Of a DNA stretch of 64,000 nucleotides, positions 56,345 to 62,247 are shown in pieces; positions within the stretch are counted from its first letter, which is position 1, and every line of letters begins with the position of its first letter. The DNA is from Betaproteobacteria bacterium (GTDB taxonomy: Bacteria; Pseudomonadota; Gammaproteobacteria; Burkholderiales; Ga0077523), in NCBI GenBank assembly GCA_016125475.1, contig WGLR01000003.1, positions 195,945 to 259,944 of the forward strand. The letters are read 5' to 3'. The translations under genes and the position numbers were made by a program. The notes under the pieces are model-generated. The model ran no database searches and was not told where the DNA came from. It worked only from the letters and a program-made list of their open reading frames with translations.

Positions 56345-58366
56345 GTGGCAGCGAGCAGTGCGCTGAGGTTGCCGTCGGGCGGGTCGGACGGGTCCTGGTA
56401 CCAGGAGCCCGCATTCCTGTATGCGCTGGTCCTTTCCCTCGCGCTTCACGTGGCGTTTCTCGTGTTCGGACCGGACGCGAGCGGTCCGAAGCCGCCCGAG
56501 AAGAAGGTGCTCGAGATCCGGCTGATCCAGACGCCGCCCAAGCCTCGTGTCGAGGAAAAGCCGAAACCGGAACCCGAGCGGGAGACCGCGCACGAAGCGC
56601 GGCGTTCCCGGGCCCACGTGGCGCCGAAGCTCGCTTCCCGTACCGACCTGGCGCCGGTGGAGGTGCCCCGGAGTCGCCACGACACGCATCGTCCGCGCGC
56701 GGCGCCCAAGGCGCCGGCAGTACCGGCTCCGGTTCGACCCGGCGTCCGCACCGCGCTTCCGGAATCGAGCACTCTCGGCGTCCCGATACCGGAATCGCAG
56801 GGCGCCCCCGCGCTGTCCGGGCGGACCGACGAGCCACCCCGGAGCCCCAGGATGTCCGCCGATGCCACCCGGGTCGAGCGGCCGCGGGCCGAGATTCAGG
56901 TTCCGAGGATCTCGCCGACGATCACCGCCATTCCGGAGACGGCCGAGGTCCTGGCGCTGAACGCTGCCCCGGTCCCCCGACGGGACGTCGCGCCGACGCC
57001 GCAGGCGCACGCGGACACGCAGCGGCCGACCATCGACACGCCCTCCGGGCCGGTGGCGTCCGAGGCGATTCCTGCCGCGCCGGCGGCGGTGCCGCGGAGC
57101 CTCGTGCCCGCACCTGCCCGGGCGAGGCCGAATGCGCCGATCGCGCGCGCCGAAGTCCCCCGTCCCGAGGCGGCAACGACCATTCCGGTGGCGCCGACGC
57201 AGGCATCCGCGGTGCCGGACTTGCCGGCCGACACTGCGGAGCCCGAGGCGCCGACGGCGCCATCACCGAAACGTCCGACCGCGAAGGCGCAGCCTGCAAG
57301 GCACGCGGCGCCTCGTCCGCACGTGGCCGCCGCACCGGTCGCGACGGGGCAGCGCCCGATCACCCTCGAGCCCGCGCCCGATGTCTCGGTGACACCCGTC
57401 CCCGCAAGGCGCGCCGCGCTGCCACCCTCGGCGCGGCCCGGGCCTTCCGCGGCCGCGCAGCCCAGGGTTGCGTCGGCGCCCGACCTGGACGCGGCCGAAC
57501 CCGTGGTACCGGAAACCGCGACTCCCGGCGCTGCCGGGCCGCGCCCGACGAAGGTGCCCGTGCGCAAGGCACCGCGGCCAGGGGTGCCTGCCGACCAGAA
57601 GCCGACGATCGCCGCGGCGGAGCCTTCCGTGTCATCGCCCGAACTGAAGGGTGTCCCGGTTCCGCCGGTTCCTGCGGCGTCCGCGTCGCCGGAGCGCCCT
57701 CGCGCCGCGCCGAAGCCGACGCTCCCCGAAGAAACGCGTCCCGAAGTGTCGGCGCGATCGCTGCCGACGCCCGCCGCACGGCCGCTGCCCCTCGAGACCG
57801 CGGCGGTTCCGGAACTGGACGAGCGGCCGCGCGTGCGCCCTGAGCCGAAGGCACCCGGTCTGCCGAAGACCCGGGTCGTGAGTCGTCCCGATGTCATCGT
57901 GGAAGTGGTGCCCGCGTCGCTGCCTGCGGGAGTGTCCGTTCCTTCGCCGACCGGGGTGCCCGGCCTCGGTCGTTCGCACGGCGACAAGCCCGGCGTATCG
58001 GGGCCGGCCGCCACGGCAGCGCCTGTTGCGCGGCCGAGCATCGCGCCCGTGCCCGGTGAGCCGACGGTCGATCGGGGCGCCCTCAAGCGGTTCGGCTTCG
58101 CGCTCACGAAGTTGCTGGGCAAGGACCAAAAGTACCCGGAGAAGGCCCGACGCCTCCAGCAACAGGGGGAGGTCCGCGTCAAGGTGCTACTCACGCGCCA
58201 TTCGAAGATCAAGTCGGCCGAGGTCGTGAAGTCCAGCGGCTATCCGCTGCTCGACCAGGAAGCGATCGAAAAGGTACTGCGGCTGCGGTCGTTGCCGGCG
58301 CTTCCGAAAGGCACCGCGAACGGCGAGATCTCGGTGACAATACCGATCGAATTCCGGCTCGAGTGA
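56345..58366 (+). CDS. tonB: TonB energy transducer with very long Pro/Ala-rich linker
   Basis: 673 residues, against about 240 for E. coli TonB. N-terminal membrane helix near 23-41 carries the SxxxH motif (Ser31, His35) that senses ExbB/ExbD. The linker, about 500 residues, is rich in Pro, Ala, Val, Thr and Arg. The TonB C-terminal domain (about 590-673) includes YPEKARRLQQQGEVRVKVLL and SGYPLLDQEAIEKV. It energises TonB-dependent receptors and is the only tonB here; a PqqU-like receptor lies 4 kb downstream. exbB and exbD are not in the window. Confidence 0.88.
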   Translation: MAASSALRLPSGGSDGSWYQEPAFLYALVLSLALHVAFLVFGPDASGPKPPEKKVLEIRLIQTPPKPRVEEKPKPEPERETAHEARRSRAHVAPKLASRTDLAPVEVPRSRHDTHRPRAAPKAPAVPAPVRPGVRTALPESSTLGVPIPESQGAPALSGRTDEPPRSPRMSADATRVERPRAEIQVPRISPTITAIPETAEVLALNAAPVPRRDVAPTPQAHADTQRPTIDTPSGPVASEAIPAAPAAVPRSLVPAPARARPNAPIARAEVPRPEAATTIPVAPTQASAVPDLPADTAEPEAPTAPSPKRPTAKAQPARHAAPRPHVAAAPVATGQRPITLEPAPDVSVTPVPARRAALPPSARPGPSAAAQPRVASAPDLDAAEPVVPETATPGAAGPRPTKVPVRKAPRPGVPADQKPTIAAAEPSVSSPELKGVPVPPVPAASASPERPRAAPKPTLPEETRPEVSARSLPTPAARPLPLETAAVPELDERPRVRPEPKAPGLPKTRVVSRPDVIVEVVPASLPAGVSVPSPTGVPGLGRSHGDKPGVSGPAATAAPVARPSIAPVPGEPTVDRGALKRFGFALTKLLGKDQKYPEKARRLQQQGEVRVKVLLTRHSKIKSAEVVKSSGYPLLDQEAIEKVLRLRSLPALPKGTANGEISVTIPIEFRLE

Positions 58367-58370
58367 CACC

Positions 58371-59357
58371 GTGAACGACCACGATCTCCCGAGACAGAGT
58401 GCGCTGTATCCGCCGCTGGAGCCCTTCGATTCGGGTCTCCTCGACGTCGGGCACGGTCACCGCGTCCATTTCGAGCAGTGCGGCCGCCCGGACGGGCGTC
58501 CCGTCCTGTTCCTGCACGGAGGCCCCGGCAGTGCGTGCAAGCCGGATCACCGCCGCTACTTCGACCCGGCTTACTACCGCGTCGTGCTGTTCGACCAGCG
58601 TGGCTGCGGGCGCAGCCGGCCCTTCGGCGCCACGGTCCACAACACCACACCGGACCTCATCGCGGACATCGAGCGGCTGCGCGACAGGCTGGGCATCCAG
58701 CGCTGGGTGCTGTTCGGAGGCTCCTGGGGCAGCACGCTCGCACTCGCCTATGCCCAGGCCCACCCCGGGCGCGTCGAGCGGCTCGTCCTGCGGGGAATCT
58801 TTCTCGCATCGCAGGCCGAACTCGACTGGTACTTCACCGGCCTGCGGCATTTCATTCCGGAGGCCCGGGAGCGGCTTTTCGAGGGCACTGCCCGGGACGA
58901 CTGGCACGCGCTGCTCACCCGGTACGACGCGCTGCTAAACGATCCGGATCCGGCGGTCGCGACGGCGGCCGCCCACCGCTGGAATGCCTACGAGAGCGCC
59001 ATCATGTCGATCGGCGAACCTGCACCCACGTCCCCCGCGGCCGACACCGACAGCGGAAGCCTCGGGCGTGCACGCGTGCAGGTGCACTACCTCGCGCACG
59101 GGTGTTTTCTCGAAGACGGTCAGCTCGCCGCGAATCTCCCGCGCATCGCGCACCTCCCGGCCGTCCTTCTGCACGGGAGGCAGGACTTCGTGTGCCCGCC
59201 GGTCACGGCGTACGAGCTCGCCCGGAACTGGCCGGCGGCGAAGCTCGCGTTCATCGAGACGGCGAAGCACGCCTCCTCCCACCCCGATCTCGAACGAGCG
59301 CTGGTCGCCGCAGTCGATGCCATTAGGGATGCCGCCGGCAGTCCGGCACCACCATGA
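58371..59357 (+). CDS. pip: Proline iminopeptidase (S33 family)
   Basis: 328-residue serine peptidase releasing N-terminal Pro from short peptides. Nucleophile motif GGSWGS (about 119), LFLHGGPGSACKPDHRRYFDP oxyanion region, and later Asp and His (HGRQDFVCPP; AKHASSHP) are present. Start GTG 58371 follows the tonB stop by 4 bp; its stop overlaps the sensor-kinase start by 4 bp. PQQ loci often need an accessory protease (PqqF/G) to trim PqqA; this gene is the only peptidase near these pqqA genes, but that role is inference. Confidence 0.9.
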   Translation: MNDHDLPRQSALYPPLEPFDSGLLDVGHGHRVHFEQCGRPDGRPVLFLHGGPGSACKPDHRRYFDPAYYRVVLFDQRGCGRSRPFGATVHNTTPDLIADIERLRDRLGIQRWVLFGGSWGSTLALAYAQAHPGRVERLVLRGIFLASQAELDWYFTGLRHFIPEARERLFEGTARDDWHALLTRYDALLNDPDPAVATAAAHRWNAYESAIMSIGEPAPTSPAADTDSGSLGRARVQVHYLAHGCFLEDGQLAANLPRIAHLPAVLLHGRQDFVCPPVTAYELARNWPAAKLAFIETAKHASSHPDLERALVAAVDAIRDAAGSPAPP

Positions 59358-61111
59358 GTCTGCGCGTCCGGATCAACCTGTTGCTGACCGTGCTCACGGC
59401 GCTGTTCACGGTGGCGATGCTGAAGATCGTCGTCGACGATACCCGCCGTTCGATCCGTGAGGAGATGGAGGGCGCCAATCGCGTGACCCTGCAGCTGCTC
59501 TCGACCGTGATCCGCGACGCGCAGCTCGTTTCCACTTCGGATGCCTCGGAGTCGGTGTTGCTCAACTTCCTGCGCGAGCTCGGACGCGTCCGGGCGCACG
59601 AGATCAAGCTGTTCGACGTGGAGGACGACCTCGTCTACGTCTCGCCGCCGTCGGTCTACAAGGCGGGTCGTTTCGCGCCCGAGTGGTTCGCTCGACTCGT
59701 CAAGCCCGACCTTCCCGTCATCAACCTGCCGGTCCATGGCGGCAACATCACCGTGCGTGTCGACAGCTCGCGATCGGTGCTCGACGCCTGGGACGACCTC
59801 AAGAACCTTCTCGCGCTGATCCTCGCGTTTCTGGTCGCCGTCAACGTGCTCGTCTTCTTTCTCGTCGGTCGCTCGCTGCGACCCGTGCAGACGGTGCTGA
59901 CGGGGCTGCGCCGCATGGAGCGCGGGGAACTCCACGTGCGCCTGCCGGAACTGCCGACGCCCGAATTCGCCGCGATCAGCCACACCTTCAACGGCATGGC
60001 CGACGCGCTCGAGCAGAGCCAGGCCGAGAACAGCCGGCTCGCGATGATCGTGCGCCAGTCCGGCGACGCCATCATGATCCTCGATCTCGACGGCCGGATC
60101 TCGTTCTGGAACCCCGCCGCGGAACGCCTGTTCGGCTTTTCGGCGGAGGAGATCGTCGGGCACCCCGGCCGCCTGCTGGTGCCTCACTCTCTGGTCGGAG
60201 AACTCGCGGAGCACTCCGCGATCCTGCGCGCACGCGGCACGATCGATCACGTGGAAACGCGGCGCAGGACCAAGGACGGCCGGCCGGTCGACGTGGCGCT
60301 CGCGGCCGCGCCGCTCGTGGATCCCGTGACGAAGAGCGTGATCGGGGAGATCTACACCGTGCGCGACATCACCGAACTCAAGCGTGCGCGCGAGGCGGAG
60401 ATCGAGCTCGCCCAGAACCGCCAGCTCACGCAGCTCATCCAGTCCAGCCTCGAGGAGGAGCGGCGCACGATCGCCCGGGAGCTGCACGACGAACTCGGCC
60501 AGTGCATCACGGCGATCCGGACCGTAGGCACGGTCGTCGCGCAGAAGACGGAGTCCACACGTCCCGACATCCATCAGAGCGCGAAGATGATCGTGGACGT
60601 CGCAGCGCGAATGTACGACAGCGTCCATGGCATCATTCGACAGCTTCGCCCCAGTGCTCTCGACCACCTCGGGCTCCAGGACACCTTGGAGGACGCCGTC
60701 GACCAGTGGCGCAGGCTGCACCCCGAAATCGAGTTCGTGCTCGACGTCTCGGGCGATCTTCACGACCTCGGGGAAACGGTGAACATCACGGCGTATCGCA
60801 TCGTTCAGGAGTGCCTCACGAACGTGGTCAAGCACGCGCGCGCGCGCCGTGCGCACGTTTCGGTGAGCCGTGACGGCCCCGCCGGTTCCGAGAGGCTGAA
60901 GGTCGTCGTGCGCGACGACGGTCGCGGGCTCACCGAGCCGGAAGCCGCGCGGGCGACGCGTTTCGGGCAGTTGGGCATGCGGGAGCGCGCCGAGGCACTC
61001 GGGGGGACGTTCGAACTGCACTCCGTCGAGGGGCAGGGGCTCACCGTGACCGTCCTGCTGCCGCTGGGGGCACGGGCGGGGCATCCCGGAGAGGCGCGGG
61101 TGGCATCGTGA
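59354..61111 (+). CDS. NarL-family sensor histidine kinase of the PQQ locus
   Basis: 585 residues. Transmembrane helices near 7-25 and 152-172 enclose a 125-residue periplasmic sensor. A HAMP domain (about 173-225), PAS domain (about 230-340), HisKA_3 dimerisation domain with His378 (ARELHDELGQ) and a HATPase domain (DDGRGL) follow. It pairs with the LuxR-type regulator whose start overlaps its stop by 4 bp. The signal is unknown; its position makes PQQ demand, alcohol or lanthanide availability plausible candidates. Confidence 0.9.
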   Translation: MSLRVRINLLLTVLTALFTVAMLKIVVDDTRRSIREEMEGANRVTLQLLSTVIRDAQLVSTSDASESVLLNFLRELGRVRAHEIKLFDVEDDLVYVSPPSVYKAGRFAPEWFARLVKPDLPVINLPVHGGNITVRVDSSRSVLDAWDDLKNLLALILAFLVAVNVLVFFLVGRSLRPVQTVLTGLRRMERGELHVRLPELPTPEFAAISHTFNGMADALEQSQAENSRLAMIVRQSGDAIMILDLDGRISFWNPAAERLFGFSAEEIVGHPGRLLVPHSLVGELAEHSAILRARGTIDHVETRRRTKDGRPVDVALAAAPLVDPVTKSVIGEIYTVRDITELKRAREAEIELAQNRQLTQLIQSSLEEERRTIARELHDELGQCITAIRTVGTVVAQKTESTRPDIHQSAKMIVDVAARMYDSVHGIIRQLRPSALDHLGLQDTLEDAVDQWRRLHPEIEFVLDVSGDLHDLGETVNITAYRIVQECLTNVVKHARARRAHVSVSRDGPAGSERLKVVVRDDGRGLTEPEAARATRFGQLGMRERAEALGGTFELHSVEGQGLTVTVLLPLGARAGHPGEARVAS

Positions 61112-61752
61112 CCGGCGTGACGATCAGCGTGATGCTCGCGGACGACCACGCCGTCGTCCGGATGGGGTTCAGGGTCCTCCTCGATGCCTCGACCGACATC
61201 CGGGTGGTGGCGGAAGCAGAGTCCGGCGAGGAGGCGGTAAAGCGCTTCGGCGAGGTCCGTCCCGATGTGCTCGTGCTGGACCTCTCGATGCCCGGCATCG
61301 GCGGTCTCGAAGCGATTTCGAGGATCCTTGCCCGGGACCCGGGCGCCAGGATCCTCGTGCTGACGGCCCACGAGGACGCCATGCACGCGAAGCGTGTGCT
61401 GAAGGCTGGGGCACTCGGCTACCTCTCGAAGCGCAGTGCAGCCGAGGCACTGATCCAGGCGATCCGTGTCGTGCACAAGGGTCGCACATTCCTGGAGCCC
61501 GCAATTGCCCAGGAGATGGCGGTCCAGCAGCTCACGGGCGACAAGAATCCGGTGGACATGCTGTCGGAAAAGGAATTCAAGGTGTTTCTGGCGCTCGCGC
61601 GCGGGCAGAGCGTCGCCGAGATCGCTCAGGTCATGTCGCTCAGTCCGCGAACCGTCGGTACCCACCTCTACAACATCAAGCAGAAGCTCGGCGCCGCCAA
61701 CTCCGCGGAACTCGCGATTGTTGCAATGCGGCATGGCTTGCTCGAACCCTGA
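61108..61752 (+). CDS. LuxR/NarL-type response regulator of the PQQ locus
   Basis: 214 residues. Receiver domain with phospho-acceptor Asp58 (VLVLDLSMPGIGG) and C-terminal LuxR-type helix-turn-helix (SEKEFKVFLALARGQSVAEIAQVMSLSPRTVGTHLYNIKQKL). Start GTG 61108 is coupled to the kinase. It is immediately upstream of the palindrome at 61776 and the tandem pqqA genes, so it is the best candidate for their activator. Confidence 0.92.
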   Translation: MTGVTISVMLADDHAVVRMGFRVLLDASTDIRVVAEAESGEEAVKRFGEVRPDVLVLDLSMPGIGGLEAISRILARDPGARILVLTAHEDAMHAKRVLKAGALGYLSKRSAAEALIQAIRVVHKGRTFLEPAIAQEMAVQQLTGDKNPVDMLSEKEFKVFLALARGQSVAEIAQVMSLSPRTVGTHLYNIKQKLGAANSAELAIVAMRHGLLEP

Positions 61753-61775
61753 GACCCGCCGTTGCGGCGTGCGGT

Positions 61776-61792
61776 CTCATGAAAATCATGAG
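61776..61792. promoter_or_regulatory. 17-bp palindrome shared by the two pqqA regions (site 2)
   Basis: CTCATGAAAATCATGAG, almost identical to site 1. It lies 24 bp after the regulator stop and 109 bp before the first of the tandem pqqA genes. The intervening 108 bp show no clear sigma-70 boxes, as expected if an activator is needed. Confidence 0.65.
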
Positions 61793-61900
61793 GTCCGAAT
61801 CAGCGTTTTGCGATGGTGACGGACGGGTCGGATGCGGAGAATGCACTCATCCGAGTTCGCTCGGTGTTGTCTCGCAACTCACCATTGAGAGGACTGAATC

Positions 61901-61972
61901 ATGTGGAACAAGCCTGAGTACACCGACCTGCGTTTTGGCTTCGAAGTCACGATGTACATCGCCAACCGCTGA
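61901..61972 (+). CDS. pqqA: PQQ precursor peptide PqqA (copy 2)
   Basis: 23 residues beginning [12 protein letters not shown], with Glu15 and Tyr19 conserved. Differs from copy 1 at residues 3, 9 and 10 (Asn, Asp, Leu). GAGAGG lies 8 nt upstream of ATG 61901. It is 65 of 72 bases identical to copy 3, 43 bp downstream. No pqqB-E follow it; it must use the enzymes of the leftward operon. Confidence 0.93.
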   Translation: MWNKPEYTDLRFGFEVTMYIANR

Positions 61973-62015
61973 TCGCGGTTGCGCAAGCATCTGATTTTCA
62001 GAAAGGAACAGAGCC

Positions 62016-62087
62016 ATGTGGAACAAGCCTGAATACACCGAGATGCGTTTCGGCTTCGAGGTGACGATGTACATCGCCAATCGCTGA
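62016..62087 (+). CDS. pqqA: PQQ precursor peptide PqqA (copy 3)
   Basis: 23 residues beginning [12 protein letters not shown], differing from copy 1 only at residue 3 (Asn for Ser). Glu15 and Tyr19 are conserved. AAAGGA lies about 7 nt upstream of ATG 62016. The synonymous differences from copies 1 and 2 suggest the copies are maintained under selection rather than recent duplicates. A strong terminator follows. Confidence 0.93.
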   Translation: MWNKPEYTEMRFGFEVTMYIANR

Positions 62088-62110
62088 TCCAGAGCGACGG
62101 GATGCCAGGA

Positions 62111-62139
62111 GGGGCCGCCGAGTGCGGCCCCTCTTTTTT
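62111..62139 (+). terminator. Intrinsic terminator after the tandem pqqA genes
   Basis: ggggccgc-cgagt-gcggcccc (62111-62131) forms an 8-bp GC-rich stem followed by tctttttt (62132-62139). It separates the pqqA pair from the receptor gene, which has its own candidate -10 (TAGAAT, 62164-62169). Confidence 0.92.
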
Positions 62140-62247
62140 CGTGGCGGCAGGATCAAAGATCGCTAGAATTCCGCGCCTTCCTTGTGCGACCGGGCCGAAG
62201 AGTCTGTCGCAACAACGAAATCCCTCAATAAACAGCTGGAGACGAGG

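Noticed and set aside
59120-61084. A 654-codon frame opposite the PQQ-locus sensor kinase
   Set aside because: The kinase frame carries HAMP, PAS, His and ATPase motifs in order. The antisense frame has none.
61901-62087. The tandem pqqA copies as an assembly duplication
   Set aside because: They differ by seven bases, have different ribosome-binding regions and different spacers, so they are real separate genes.
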